DNA of 64,000 bases, from positions 1-64,000 of the forward strand of contig NZ_JAJISD010000005.1 in the NCBI RefSeq assembly GCF_020880995.1, in the 5' to 3' direction. Positions 33,240-43,900 of the stretch are shown here, in pieces. Source of the DNA: Reyranella aquatilis (GTDB lineage: Bacteria; Pseudomonadota; Alphaproteobacteria; Reyranellales; Reyranellaceae). The translations under genes and the position numbers were made by a program. The notes below the pieces were generated by a model. That model did not search any database and was not told the origin of the DNA. It saw nothing but the letters and a program-made list of their open reading frames with translations. How positions within the stretch are numbered: position 1 is the stretch's first letter; the number at the start of each line of letters is the position of its first letter.

Positions 33240-34511
33240 ATGACCCAACCCCAGAGGCCCCCTGTTAAGCTGGTCCAGACCGCGCCGCTGCCGGCACGCG
33301 CCGACGACCAGCGCGCGCTCGCCCCCGGCGAGGACGGTCAGCCCCGCCCGGCCGAGACGCTCTCGGCGCGGCGAATCTCGCGGCGCTGGACGCCGGCGGA
33401 CGAGCGCGCGGGCCGGCCGGCGCGCTGGCTGTCGATCCTGGTCTTCCTGCTGGTGGTCGGCCTGCCGACCGCGCTGGCCGCCGTCTACTACGGATTCTTC
33501 GCGTCCAGCCAGTATGCGACCGAGATCCAGTTCGGCGTGCGCTCCGCCGACGCCCAGCGCAACGACGCCACCTCGATCTTCCAGGGGATGGCCTCGGCCT
33601 CGCAGATCGGTCTGCAGTCGAACATCGTGGTGAAGTACATCAAGAGCCGCTCAATGGTCGATGCGATCAGCGAGAAGATCGACCTGCGCAGGATGTTCTC
33701 CGGCCCCGAGATCGACGAGCTCTCGCGACTCGATCCGAACGCCTCGATCGAGACCCTGGTCGAATACTGGCGCGGCAAGGTCGAGCCCTATTTCGAGCTG
33801 ACCACCGGCATCGTCAGCGTCCAGGTCCGCGCCTTCACGCCCGAGGACGCGCTGACCATCGGCCGCAACGTGCTGGCGCTGTCGGAGACCCTGGCCGACG
33901 ACCTTTCGAAGAAGGCGCGCGCGGACTACGTGAAGTTCGCGCAGGAGCAGGTCGAGGAAGCATCCGAGAAGCTGCGCCAGGCCCGGCAGGCGATGCTGGA
34001 GTTCCGCGACCGCGAACGCTCGATCGATCCCAACAAGGAGGCCGATTCGGCGCGCCTGGGGCTCGCCAAGCTGCGCGACGAGCTGGGCCGCGTCCGGGCC
34101 GACTATCTGACGACACGCGCCCGCACGGGCGAGAAGTCCACCGTGCTGGTGTCGCTGCGCGACCGCATCGCCGCGCTGGAATCGCTGATCCGCGACGCCG
34201 AGGCCCGGATGACGGGCGAACAGTCGAAGGACAGCGTGCCGATCAGCCAGAACATCCGCAGCTTCGAGAGCGTCGAGACCGAGCGGCAACTCGCCGAGAA
34301 GTTCTACGACGCGGCGATGCAGTCGCTGCAGCGGGCCCAGTTCGAGGCCTCGCGCCGCGCCATGTACCTCGAGGTCTTCGTCACGCCGTCGCTGGCCGAA
34401 CACCCGGTCTATCCACGCCGCGTCGTGTCCGTCCTGATCGTGGCGCTGGCCTCGTTCGGCGCCTGGATATTCCTGCTGATGATCTACTACTCGGTCAGGG
34501 ACCACGTGTGA
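33240..34511 (+). CDS. KpsE/Wzz-like capsule export inner-membrane protein
   Basis: This 423-residue protein has a Pro/Arg-rich cytoplasmic tail (1-62), a first membrane helix at about 63-85 (LSILVFLLVVGLPTALAAVYYG), and a large periplasmic part with coiled-coil (AQEQVEEASEKLRQARQAMLEF). A second helix lies near the C-terminus (VVSVLIVALASFGAWIFLLMIYY). A FVTPSLAEHPVYPRR segment precedes it, a hallmark of KpsE/RkpR-type polysaccharide co-polymerase-like proteins. It bridges the ABC exporter to an outer-membrane channel. No KpsD/Wza-type channel gene is found nearby. The ATG at 33240 closely follows the ATPase gene. Confidence 0.88.
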   Translation: MTQPQRPPVKLVQTAPLPARADDQRALAPGEDGQPRPAETLSARRISRRWTPADERAGRPARWLSILVFLLVVGLPTALAAVYYGFFASSQYATEIQFGVRSADAQRNDATSIFQGMASASQIGLQSNIVVKYIKSRSMVDAISEKIDLRRMFSGPEIDELSRLDPNASIETLVEYWRGKVEPYFELTTGIVSVQVRAFTPEDALTIGRNVLALSETLADDLSKKARADYVKFAQEQVEEASEKLRQARQAMLEFRDRERSIDPNKEADSARLGLAKLRDELGRVRADYLTTRARTGEKSTVLVSLRDRIAALESLIRDAEARMTGEQSKDSVPISQNIRSFESVETERQLAEKFYDAAMQSLQRAQFEASRRAMYLEVFVTPSLAEHPVYPRRVVSVLIVALASFGAWIFLLMIYYSVRDHV

Positions 34512-34533
34512 GGCGGGTAGCTCGCTTCGTCGC

Positions 34534-34709
34534 TTAGGGCCTTTCCACTTCAAGTCGACCTGCACACCTCATCCTGAGGAGCGGCAGCAGGCCGCGTCTC
34601 GAAGGATCGGCAACAGACGTGGTGCTCGTGCCCACCCTTCGAGACGCACGCCTTCGGCGCGCTCCTCAGGATGAGGTCCGTGGGTCAATCTGAGGCGGAA
34701 AGCCCCTAA
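34534..34709. repeat. Intergenic palindromic element (family 1, full-length type copy)
   Basis: The ends are imperfect inverted copies of about 50 bp: TTAGGGCCTTTCC...CTCATCCTGAGGAGCG on the left, and CGCTCCTCAGGATGAGG...GGAAAGCCCCTAA on the right. The centre holds a second hairpin (CGTCTCGAAGGATC against CCCTTCGAGACGC). The right end supplies the TAG stop (34706-34708, minus strand) of the glycosyltransferase gene. Related copies are at 102-220 and 52792-53076. Confidence 0.7.
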
Positions 34710-36073
34710 GCCTCGATGAGGCGCCGGTAGGCGTCGACCATGCCCTTGGGATTGTAGGTCTCGATGGCGACGCGACGCCTGGCGTCGAGGCCGGGCACGA
34801 AGCCGTCGAAGCGCTGCAGCTGGTCGGCCAGCTCCATGAAGTTGCCGATGTTGAAGTACTGCATCGCGCCCTCGAAATACAAACCCATCTCGCGGAAGAC
34901 GGGCGCGTTCGAGAACAGGGCGCGCGAGCCGAACTCGATGGCGAAGGTCGCCGGACCGGAGCCGCTCTGCCCCTCCTTGGTGCGCATGTAGGGGTGCACC
35001 ACGTAGTCGAGCATGGCGTAGAACTTGGGCATCTCCTCGTCCGACGCCTGGCCGAGATAGTGGATGCGGTGCTTGATCTCGCTGGTCGGGAAGAAATACT
35101 TGAACTCGGACTTGGCGAAGAGCTTGTCGCGCAATTCGCGGCGATAGACCTGGTCGGATCGCACCACCGGGCCGCCGAGGAAGGTCTTGAGTCCGCCCTC
35201 GACTTCCAGGCTGGCGTCCGCAGAGGGTCTGTCCACGGCCAGCGGGAAGGACAGGAGCTGGCGCACGTAGCCGCCGATGTCGCGGCCCGGCTCGAGCGCC
35301 TGCGGATGCTCGCCGCCCACCAGCACGAGGCGCCAGTCGTCGGGCAGGAATTCCAGCGCCTTCATCGCCGTCAGGTGGCCCTTGTAGGCGGCGAAGAAGC
35401 CGCAGACCGCGAAGTACTTGTATTTCGGGTCGAGCCCGTACTGCGCCAGGAACCGCTCGCGGTCGAGCGAGGCACGGACCTCCCCCACCTCCTCCTGGTC
35501 GAAGTAGCAGATCGGATAGTTCGTGATCTGACCCAGGTTGAAGAACCGCTGGAGCAGGACCTGGTCGCCGCGATTGAAGGTCATGACCTTCACATGCGGT
35601 GACTTCCGCACGTAGCTCCAGAAGCTCTCGTAGATCGGATCAAGGGCCCCCTCGATCAAGCCCATCACGGCGGCCCCCGGCCGCAGGTTCAGCATGTTGC
35701 TGCCGAAGGCCATGAGCGAGCGGCTCGACATCTGCCGGTCGAAGCCGTGGATGGTGATGACGGCGCACTTCGCCGCCTTGAGGAGGCGCAGGACCCGGGT
35801 ATAGGAGGTCTTGGGTCGGGTACCGTACAACCCGGGCTCGAATTGCAGAAAAACCGCATCGAAGTCGGCGATTTCCCGCGCGATCCGCGCGATTTCCTGG
35901 TCGCCCTTGCGGCGCAGGAAGGTCGGCGACTGCAGCCGCAGCAGCGACACCGGGAGGCGCTTGACCTCGACCTCGTAGCCGGCAGCCAGCAGGTGCTTCA
36001 ACAGCCGTGAGCTGTAGTATGCGGCTCCGCATTCCTCGTTGTAGCTGGATACGATCGCCACACGCTTCTTCAT
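34706..36073 (-). CDS. GT4-like glycosyltransferase
   Basis: This 455-residue protein has a GT-B layout. KRVAIVSSYNEECGAAYYSSRLLKHL opens the acceptor domain, FAVCGFFAAYKGHLTAMKALEFLPDDWRLVLVGG starts the donor-binding domain, and IHYLGQASDEEMPKFYAMLDYVVHPYM is the late GT4-type segment. A following Glu in the usual EX7E region can be placed in ATFAIEFGSRALFSN. It likely adds a sugar to a surface glycan. It is convergent with the capsule export operon and its stop codon is formed by a palindromic element. The ATG at 36073 is the first in frame. Confidence 0.83.
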   Translation of the reverse strand: MKKRVAIVSSYNEECGAAYYSSRLLKHLLAAGYEVEVKRLPVSLLRLQSPTFLRRKGDQEIARIAREIADFDAVFLQFEPGLYGTRPKTSYTRVLRLLKAAKCAVITIHGFDRQMSSRSLMAFGSNMLNLRPGAAVMGLIEGALDPIYESFWSYVRKSPHVKVMTFNRGDQVLLQRFFNLGQITNYPICYFDQEEVGEVRASLDRERFLAQYGLDPKYKYFAVCGFFAAYKGHLTAMKALEFLPDDWRLVLVGGEHPQALEPGRDIGGYVRQLLSFPLAVDRPSADASLEVEGGLKTFLGGPVVRSDQVYRRELRDKLFAKSEFKYFFPTSEIKHRIHYLGQASDEEMPKFYAMLDYVVHPYMRTKEGQSGSGPATFAIEFGSRALFSNAPVFREMGLYFEGAMQYFNIGNFMELADQLQRFDGFVPGLDARRRVAIETYNPKGMVDAYRRLIEA

Positions 36074-36130
36074 CGCTCACTCCGGTCGGCCCTTCGGCGG
36101 ACCGGACATTAGCAGCGATTGCGGGAATTT

Positions 36131-36160
36131 GCGGCCGGATTCAGCAGAAAATCCGGCCGC
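36131..36160 (-). terminator. Strong hairpin downstream of giant paralogue 1
   Basis: GCGGCCGGATT (36131-36141) and AATCCGGCCGC (36150-36160) form a perfect 11-bp stem with an 8-base loop. It starts 12 bp after the stop of the 1509-residue gene on the minus strand and precedes the glycosyltransferase start. The U-tract is weak (AAATTCCC in the minus direction), so termination may be partial. Confidence 0.6.
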
Positions 36161-36172
36161 CGGCGGTGGGCG

Positions 36173-39100
36173 TCAGACGAACAGGAAATCCGACGCCTGC
36201 AGGGTCGTGATCCCCTGCAGCGTGATGCTGTCGCCGTTGCTGCCGTCGATCACGGTGTTGCCGCCGACCACGCTGCTGTGGGCCTGGACGTAGGCGAAAT
36301 TTGCGAACTCCGAGGTCGACAACGAAATCTTGTCGGTGCCGCTGGCGAAGTCGGTGATCGTCGCGTCCCCGAAGAACGGCGTGAAGTTGAAGATGTCCGC
36401 GCCACCGCCGCCGGTCGTCAGGTCGTCGTAGATGCTGTCGATCGTCTGGCTGATGGTGGAGCCGATGATGCGGTGGCTCCCGTCGTTCATGTTGTAGATC
36501 TCGAGCGCCAGCGCGCCGGTCGAAGTCAGATCCACTTCGTAGGTCGAGTAGCCCTGGTTCTGGACGTTCGTGTAGTAGAATTTCTGGCCGGTCAGCACAC
36601 CGCCGGCATAGTCGTTCTCGTACGAAGTGTAGGGCTGGTTGGTTACACCGGTGTACATCTGCTGGATGAGCTGGCCGGACGCATCGAAACCATGCACCTC
36701 GCCGGTCCAGTTCTTTCCAGCAATGTTGTCGATATAGCCGTTATAGGCGCCGGTCCGAACCCCACCGGAATAGAAGTATTCCAGCGAGGCATAGGGCTGC
36801 GTGCCGTTGACCGTGTAGCCGCTGTAGGTGGCGCTGGTCCAATTGCCCGAGCCGTCGAGCTCGACCTCGTAGGATGAGTACGACTGGCCCGCGACGTTGG
36901 TGTAGAAATAGGTCTGCCCGACGAGGGCACCGCCGCCCCAGGCGCCGTTGTCGTAGGAGTAGTCGTAGCCATACGACGAATAGGGCTGGCTCGTGACCCC
37001 GGTGAAGAGGAACTGGGAGATGTTGTTGTCGGCATCGAGGCTGATCTCGATGCCGGCATAGGAACGTCCCTTGAGCGCGTTCGTGACATACCGGCTGCCG
37101 CTGTGCACGCCGCCCAGGAAGTCGTGCTCGTACGACGAGAAGATCTGGCCTTCGACGCCGAACAGGCCGGAGAATACCTGCTTCAACGCACGTCCGGAGG
37201 AATCCAGCGTCTCCTGCGCCAGCGTGTAGTGGTTGCCGTTCACCGGGATGGAATACTGGTAGAAATTGGTCGTCGAGGTCGTCGCCTGGACGCCGTTGAT
37301 CAGGGCATAGCTCGTCTCGGTGGCCACGACGCCATTGTGGATGTCGGGATTGAAGCCGGTGAGCGTCTGGCTGATCAGGTTGTCGTTCACGTCGAAGACG
37401 TCGATCTCCCCGGTCGAGCCCGCCGGCCCGGCATTGCCGAAGGTGAACGTCGACAGCATCGGCGTCGCGACGCCGTTGGCATAGTCGTACTCGACGGACG
37501 TGAAGGTGTCGCGGGCCTCGGCGCCGCCGGTCTGGTAGAGCGCCGGCAGGGCCGCTTCCGCGACGGTGATCCCGTTGACGGCGGTGCCGGAATAGAGGTC
37601 GCCCACCACGCGGCTCATCCCGTCGAGATCGTGCTCCCAGGTCCCGGCATTGGTGATGTTGCCGCCGGTATAATTGCTCGCGAACTGCTGTGTCAGCGAC
37701 AGGACACCCGTGCCGTTCGCGCCGCTCGACAGGACGCCGTGCGTGTAGTTCTGGGTGAACGATGTGTAGTTCTGACCGGTCACGCCGGTGACGGCGATCG
37801 AGCGCTCGCCCATCATCTCGCCGATCGCGGTGCTGTAGGTCGTGGTGTACTCGGTGTCGGTAAAGGTCAGGGTCGGCGGCGTGGCATCCGTGAAGCCAAT
37901 CCCCACGACCTTGGCGTTGCCGTTCAGGGCGGCGATGTTCGCCATGATGGTGGTCGAGCTGTCGACGACGTCGAGCGTGTAGGCGCCGCCGGGAATGAGC
38001 GCAAGCGCCGCCGCATCGGCGGTGATGTCCGCCCAGCTGATGGTGAGCGGCTGGCCATCGGTGATCGTGATCGAAGTGAGCGAGGCCGCCACAGCCTGGT
38101 AGGCGTCGAGCGCGCCCGAGATGCGCGCTGCCGTGTCGGAGATGGCGCCGGTCGCGGACACCACGACATAGACCGGCGAACTGGTGTTGCCGTACGGCGT
38201 GATCTGGTCCGACAGCATCTCCGTCATGGTGACGGCATAGGCGCCCTCGGTGAAATTGAACGCGGTCGGGGTCAGCCACTGGCCGTCGATGTCGGGCGTC
38301 ACGAACCAGCTCTGCGCCGACAGGCCGGCGGCAAGGTCGACGGCGTTGACGAAAGCCAGGTTGGCCGCGCCGACCTTGTTGGTGACGGCCGAGATCCAGC
38401 TCGGCTGGTTGACCGCGGTGCTCAATCCTGTCCATCCGAAGGCCAGCTCTGTTGCCGCCGTGAGGTAGACCGAGGAATTCGTATCGACGGCCTGCCCTGC
38501 CGTCGTCTGCAGCGGCGTGAGGACGGAACCTGCCAGCGTGCCGGCCACCGGCGCGGTCGGCTGCGGCAGGGTCGCGAGCGTGGTGGCGGTCGAATAGGAT
38601 TCCATGACCGCGCCCGGCAGCGCGTCCATGAAGCCTGGCACGACCGACAGCGAAATCGACGCCTGCCCGGCGGTCGGCTGGGTGACGGAAGCCAGCCCAT
38701 CCGCCGCCACCACCGTCACGTTGGAGGAGCCGTCGAGCGTGGCATAGAAGTTGAAGATCTTGCCGCCGACGAGCAGCTGATACCAGTTGGTCGCCCCCGC
38801 CACCGCCGGCAGATTGTCGAAGGACAGCGAGCCGACCTGGTCCGAGGACGTATAGGGGATATAGGGCTGCGGCGGGACGGCGCTGAAGTTTCCCGGGATC
38901 GGAATGGACTCGATCGCATATTGCTGTCCCGCCGGCTTGGTCGTGTCCTGCGTGATCGTCCAGACCTGCCACGGACCGCCGCCGTTCTGGGCTGCGCCGC
39001 TCGGCAGCGACAGATACTGGAACTGGCCGGTGCCGAGATAGATGCCGAGCTGGATGTCGGCGGCGTCCGGGTCCACCACCATGCCGTTGTTGGCAAGCGT

Positions 39101-40702
39101 GAGGCTGAGACTGTTGCCGCCGCTCGGACCGGTCGGCACGGCATAGTCCGAACCGCCGGGCGCGATGTAGTTGTCGATCGTGTAGGGCGCGTAGAAGTTC
39201 GTCGTCGTGCCCGGTACCGTGGTCATGGTCTCGGTCGCGGCGAAGGCCCACAGGTCGATGTTGGAGACGTTGCTGCCGGTGCCGACGGCGCCGGTGAACA
39301 CGGGCAGCGTCACCGAGGTGTTGAAGTTGGCCGTCAGCGCATCGCCATAGGCCGTGCCGTAGATGTTCGAATTGTCGAAGAAGATCTTGGCGTAGGGATC
39401 GTAGTGCTGCCCGGTGAGGGTCGTGCCGCTGCGCGCCCCGTCGAACGCGTAGGTCGGATCCCAGTTGTAGCTCTGGTTGAGATTGACGGTATAGGCCGGC
39501 GCGTGCGGACTGCTCTCGCTGGTCGGGATCGACTGGCCGGTGCCCCCGTAATAGCCGCCCGTGAAGCCCGTGAAGAGCTGGGTGAAGATGTCGCCCCACT
39601 GGTTGTTGGCGCCCGTGTTCATCTCGCCCGTCGCGGAGCTGCCATCGATGTTGTACGGGTTCTCCAACGCCGCATCGCTGAACACATAGGCGGGCGACGT
39701 GGCCAGGCCGGGCGAGTAGAGGTTGCCCATCAGCGCGGTTTCACCGATGACGAGGTAGCCCCTGATCTGGCTCTGTGCCGAGGGCGACAGCACGAAATAG
39801 GTGCCGTCCGTCAGGTTCGCATTGCCCGAAATCGTCTGCACCGCGACCGTGTAATCGAAATAGCCGGCGCTGTGATAGACGCCGGCCGCATCCTCGGCGC
39901 CGTTGAAGTGGCCGACCAGTTCGATGCCGGTGAGCCCGCTCACCGTGGTGACGTACTGCTGCCAGTCGGACGGCTGCCAGATGGTCGTGTAGTCGGGCGT
40001 CGTCGGCGGCGGGTTGTACGGCGGCGCCTGATCGCCATTGTCCGTCGCCGGCGTGATGGCGATCATCCCCAGCGTCGCCAGCGTGCTGCCGGCCGGGAAA
40101 TTGATGACCGGCGCGGTCGTCCCGGCGCCCGGCACGGCGGCGGCCGCGTCATTGATCAGCGTACCGATGCCGCCGGCGTCGTAGGTCGAGTTGTAGCCGC
40201 GCGCCAGGGTTTCGCCGTTGACGACCGCGCTGATGCCGAACTGGTGCCCGAAGCTGTTGATGGCGCTGAGATCGGCGACGTCGCCCGTGCTGTTGGCCAG
40301 CGCGACCTCGAACGTGTCGTAGCTGAAATTGTAGGCGACGGCATTGGCTGGGTTGATGTTGCCTTCGGTGGTGCCGATCAGGGTCGTCAGGTCGTTGATC
40401 GTGGGCGTCGAGGTCGGGTTGCTCTGGATGATGAGATAGACCTTGCCCCCCGAAACGGGGTTGGCCACCGAATCGGTGGTGAGCGTCAGATCCCAGTCGG
40501 TCGTCCCGGTGCTGCTGTTGAATGTGCCGCTGGCGTTCGCCACGCCATTCGAGATGATGGTGGTGAAGGGCGACGAAGCACCGGCCGCACTATAGCTGTT
40601 GTACCAGAGGTAGGCGTTTACGCCGTTGCCGCTTCCATTGTTCGTGAGTTCGGAGAGCAGGGCCGCCGAAACGTGGTAGGTCAGAGTCACCGGCACGGCC
40701 AT
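36173..40702 (-). CDS. Giant surface repeat protein, paralogue 1 (GH64/thaumatin-like N-terminus, Tyr-rich repeats)
   Basis: This 1509-residue protein has no cysteine that I can find and no classical signal peptide. Residues about 1-460 look like the GH64/thaumatin-like beta fold (AYLWYN, GKVYLIIQSNP, HYDPYAKIFFDNSNIYGTAYGD near 434-457). A beta-rich middle includes an ITITDGQPLTISWADITADAAAL unit near 850-960, seen in rhizobial surface proteins. Residues about 1184-1420 are tyrosine-rich repeats (SQPYSSYGYDY, GQSYSSYEVELDGSGN). The last about 80 residues (GGGGADIFNFTPFFGD ... LQASDFLFV) resemble the type I secretion module of RTX proteins. It is likely secreted and surface-bound. The start MAVPVTLTYH matches paralogue 2 at the same place. 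A shared upstream motif lies at 40796-40822. Confidence 0.82.
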   Translation of the reverse strand: MAVPVTLTYHVSAALLSELTNNGSGNGVNAYLWYNSYSAAGASSPFTTIISNGVANASGTFNSSTGTTDWDLTLTTDSVANPVSGGKVYLIIQSNPTSTPTINDLTTLIGTTEGNINPANAVAYNFSYDTFEVALANSTGDVADLSAINSFGHQFGISAVVNGETLARGYNSTYDAGGIGTLINDAAAAVPGAGTTAPVINFPAGSTLATLGMIAITPATDNGDQAPPYNPPPTTPDYTTIWQPSDWQQYVTTVSGLTGIELVGHFNGAEDAAGVYHSAGYFDYTVAVQTISGNANLTDGTYFVLSPSAQSQIRGYLVIGETALMGNLYSPGLATSPAYVFSDAALENPYNIDGSSATGEMNTGANNQWGDIFTQLFTGFTGGYYGGTGQSIPTSESSPHAPAYTVNLNQSYNWDPTYAFDGARSGTTLTGQHYDPYAKIFFDNSNIYGTAYGDALTANFNTSVTLPVFTGAVGTGSNVSNIDLWAFAATETMTTVPGTTTNFYAPYTIDNYIAPGGSDYAVPTGPSGGNSLSLTLANNGMVVDPDAADIQLGIYLGTGQFQYLSLPSGAAQNGGGPWQVWTITQDTTKPAGQQYAIESIPIPGNFSAVPPQPYIPYTSSDQVGSLSFDNLPAVAGATNWYQLLVGGKIFNFYATLDGSSNVTVVAADGLASVTQPTAGQASISLSVVPGFMDALPGAVMESYSTATTLATLPQPTAPVAGTLAGSVLTPLQTTAGQAVDTNSSVYLTAATELAFGWTGLSTAVNQPSWISAVTNKVGAANLAFVNAVDLAAGLSAQSWFVTPDIDGQWLTPTAFNFTEGAYAVTMTEMLSDQITPYGNTSSPVYVVVSATGAISDTAARISGALDAYQAVAASLTSITITDGQPLTISWADITADAAALALIPGGAYTLDVVDSSTTIMANIAALNGNAKVVGIGFTDATPPTLTFTDTEYTTTYSTAIGEMMGERSIAVTGVTGQNYTSFTQNYTHGVLSSGANGTGVLSLTQQFASNYTGGNITNAGTWEHDLDGMSRVVGDLYSGTAVNGITVAEAALPALYQTGGAEARDTFTSVEYDYANGVATPMLSTFTFGNAGPAGSTGEIDVFDVNDNLISQTLTGFNPDIHNGVVATETSYALINGVQATTSTTNFYQYSIPVNGNHYTLAQETLDSSGRALKQVFSGLFGVEGQIFSSYEHDFLGGVHSGSRYVTNALKGRSYAGIEISLDADNNISQFLFTGVTSQPYSSYGYDYSYDNGAWGGGALVGQTYFYTNVAGQSYSSYEVELDGSGNWTSATYSGYTVNGTQPYASLEYFYSGGVRTGAYNGYIDNIAGKNWTGEVHGFDASGQLIQQMYTGVTNQPYTSYENDYAGGVLTGQKFYYTNVQNQGYSTYEVDLTSTGALALEIYNMNDGSHRIIGSTISQTIDSIYDDLTTGGGGADIFNFTPFFGDATITDFASGTDKISLSTSEFANFAYVQAHSSVVGGNTVIDGSNGDSITLQGITTLQASDFLFV

Positions 40703-40795
40703 CGTTCCTCGCTCTACGCTCTCACGAGCGTCACTGGTTTCACAGCCTATGTATGCGACCGTGGAAATTCCACCGTCAACGCGCCCGATGGGCAC

Positions 40796-40822
40796 CAGAC
40801 GTTAATTTTTCGTAACGTTTCC
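40796..40822 (-). promoter_or_regulatory. Conserved AT-rich motif upstream of giant paralogue 1
   Basis: CAGACGTTAATTTTTCGTAA, continuing CGTTTCC, lies 94-120 bp upstream of the ATG at 40702. On the minus strand it reads ATTAACGTCTG at its downstream end, identical to the motif 97 bp upstream of paralogue 2, and it is related to the motif upstream of paralogue 3. It may be a promoter or activator site common to the family. Confidence 0.5.
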
Positions 40823-40940
40823 TTCCCGTTGCAAGCGCCACTTCGCATCGGCCAATCTCCTTCGCCTCGATCGGCCTCGCTGCGCGCGGCCTCTCGAAGC
40901 TCGGGGTTGGCGTTGGCAATTCGATTGGACCGGCAGGATC

Positions 40941-43900
40941 CTAGACGAACAGGAAGTCGGACTCCTGCAGGCTGGTAATCCCGTTCAGCGTGATGCTGTC
41001 GCCGTTGGTGCCGTCGATCACGGTGTTGCCGCCGACCACGCTGCTGTGGGCCTGGACGTAGGCGAAATTTGCGAACTCCGAGGTCGACAACGAAATCTTG
41101 TCGGTGCCGCTGGCGAAGTCGGTGATCGTCGCGTCCCCGAAGAACGGCGTGTAGGAAAAGACGTCTGCGCCGCCTCCGCCCGTCGTCAGGTCGTTGTAGA
41201 TGCTGTCGATCGTCTGGCTGATCGTGGAGCCGATGATGCGGTGGCTGCCGTTGTTCATGTTGTAGATCTCGAGCGCCAGCGCGCCCGTCGCGGTCAGGTC
41301 GACCTCGTAGGTCGAGTACTGCTCACCGTCCGGATGCTTACCCACGACGTTCGTGTGGTAGACCTTCTGGCCGGTGAGCACACCGCCAGCGTAGTCGTTT
41401 TCATACGACGTATAGGGCTGCTTGGTGACCCCGGTGAACATCTGCCGGACGAGCTGACCCGACGTATCGAAGCCATGCATCTCGCCGGTCCAGTCCTTGC
41501 CCGCAATGTGGGTGACGTAGCCGTTGTAGGCACCGGTCGCCGCACCGCCCGAGTAAAAATACTCCAGCGAAGCATAGGGCTGCGTGCTCGTAACCGTATA
41601 GCCGCTGTAGGTGATGCTGGTCGTATTGCCAGACCCGTCGAGTTCGACCTCATAGGACGAATACGACTGGCCAGTGACGTTGGTATAGAAGTACGTCTGC
41701 GCCACCACAGCGCCCCCGCCCCACGCGCCGTTGTCATATGAGTAGTCGTACGAATAGGAAGAGTATGGCTGGCTGGTGACGCCGGTAAACAGCAATTGAG
41801 AGAGGTGATTGCCGGAATCGAAGCTGACTTCCACGCCACTTAATGGCAGCCCTTCGATGGTGTTTGAGACGTATTTTTTGCCGCTGTAGGTCCCCCCCAG
41901 GAAGTATTCTTCGTGCGAAGAGTATACTAGGCCATCGATTCCGAAAATGCCCGAGTATACGTTCTTCAGCTTGTGGCCCAACGAATCCTTTGTCTCCTCC
42001 GCCAATGTGTAGTTGTTGCCGTTCACGGGGAGAGAGTACTCATAAAAGTTCGTGGTCGACGTGATGACCTGAACGTTGTTGATCATGGCGAAGCTCGTCT
42101 CGTTTTCCGCGACGCCATTGTTCGACTGGGGATTGAAACCGGAAAACGACTGGCTGATCTGATGGTTGTTGACGTCGAACACGTCGACTTCGGTAGTCGA
42201 GCCGGGCGGACCGGAAGTGTTGCCGTAGGTGTATGTCGTCTGGACGGGCGTCGCGCCGCCATTGGCATAGTCGTACTGGACCGAAGTGAACGTGTTGTTC
42301 GACGGACCGGGCGAATCAAAGACGGGGGGCGGTTTTAGGGGGGGGACCGTGACGGGATAAGGGACAGCCGCGACGGGATATGGCGCCGGCAGCGTCGCAA
42401 AGACGGCGGTCGTATAGATGTCCCGCACGGTGCGGCCGGCATTGTCGATATCATGTTCCAAAGTGGCTGCGCTGGTGATGGGGCCCGCGCTGGAGTAGCC
42501 GGTCGTGAACTGCTGCGTCAGTGCCAGCACGCCGGCGCCGTTGGCACCACTGGACAGTACGCCGTGCTCGTAGATCTGATTGAAGGCCCCATAGCTTTCG
42601 CCTGTAACGCCGGTGACGGCGATCGTGCGCTCACCCATCATCTTGCCGATCGCCGTACTGTAAGTCGTCGTATATTCCGCGTTCGTGAAGGTGAGTGTCG
42701 GCGGCGTGTCGTCCGTGAACCCGATCCCGGCCACCTTCGTATTGCCGTTGAGGGCGGCTATGTTCGCCATGATGGTGGTCGAGCTGTCGACGACGTTCAG
42801 GGTGTAGGCGCCGCCGGGTATCAGCGCCAGCGCATGTGCATCGGCGGTGATATCCGCCCAGTCGATCGTGAGGGGCTGGCCGTCCGAGATTGTGATCGAG
42901 GTGAGCGAGGCGTTCACCGCCTGGTAGGCGTCGAGGGCTCCCGAAATCTCCGCGGCAGTGCCGGTGATGGCTCCCGTGGCAGAAACCACGACATAGACCG
43001 GGGAACTGGCCTTAACGAAGGGTATAATTCCGTCCGACAGCATCTCGGTCATCGTCACCGCGTAGGCCCCGGCGGTGAAACTGAACGATGTCGGTGTCAG
43101 CCACTGGCCGTCGATATCCGGTGTGACGTTCCAGACCATGGCCGAAAGGCCGGTAACGAGATCGACCGCCTCCACCCGCGCAATGTCGGAGGCGAGGACC
43201 TTGTTGGTGGCACCGGAAATCCAGCTCGGCTGATTTACCGAGTTGCTCTCACCCGTCCAGCCGAAGCCCAGGGAGGTTGTGGCCGTCAGATAAACCGACG
43301 AGTTGAGGTTGACCGACTGCCCCTGGCCCGCCCCCGTCTGGATGGCACTGAGGACAAGCGCGTCGGGCGGACCGGAGAGCGCGCCCGCCACAGGCGAGGT
43401 GGGCTGCACCGTCCCCGCAATGGTGGATTCGGTCGCGTACGCCTCCATCAGCGCTCCCGGCAGCGCGTTCATGGAGCCCGGCACCAGCAACAGCGACATC
43501 GACGTCTGGCTGGCGCCAGGTGGCGTGATGCTGGCAAGGCCGTCCGCCGCCAGGGCCGTCACATAGGATGAGCCATCCAGCGTGGCGTAGAAGTTGAAGG
43601 TCTTGCCGCCGACAATCAGCTGATACCAGTTCGTTGCATTCGCCACTGCCGGCAGATTGTTGAAGCCCAGCGCCCCGACCTGCCCCGAAGTCGTGTAGGG
43701 AACGTAGGCCGTCGGGGGCGTTGCGCCGAAGTTCGCCGGAATCGGAATGGACTCGATCGCAAACGGCTGATCGGCGGGGTGTCCCTGGGCGCTAGCGACG
43801 ATCTTCCAGTTCTGCCAGGCGCCACCGCCGTTCTGTGCCGCGCCGCTCGGCAGGTCGATATACTGGAACTGGCCGCTGCCGAGATAGATCCCGAGCTGGA

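Noticed and set aside
30633..34511. Idea that the ABC genes at the island are the protein exporter
   Set aside because: Permease, ATPase and KpsE-like protein match ABC-2 polysaccharide export, with separate ATPase and permease and no HlyB-type fused transporter.
37103..40978. Open frame of 1291 codons on the plus strand, opposite giant paralogue 1
   Set aside because: It is rich in Arg/Gly/Val/Asp without domain order and is explained by G/C-biased third positions of the minus-strand gene. The minus-strand frame has a paralogue with matching protein sequence.
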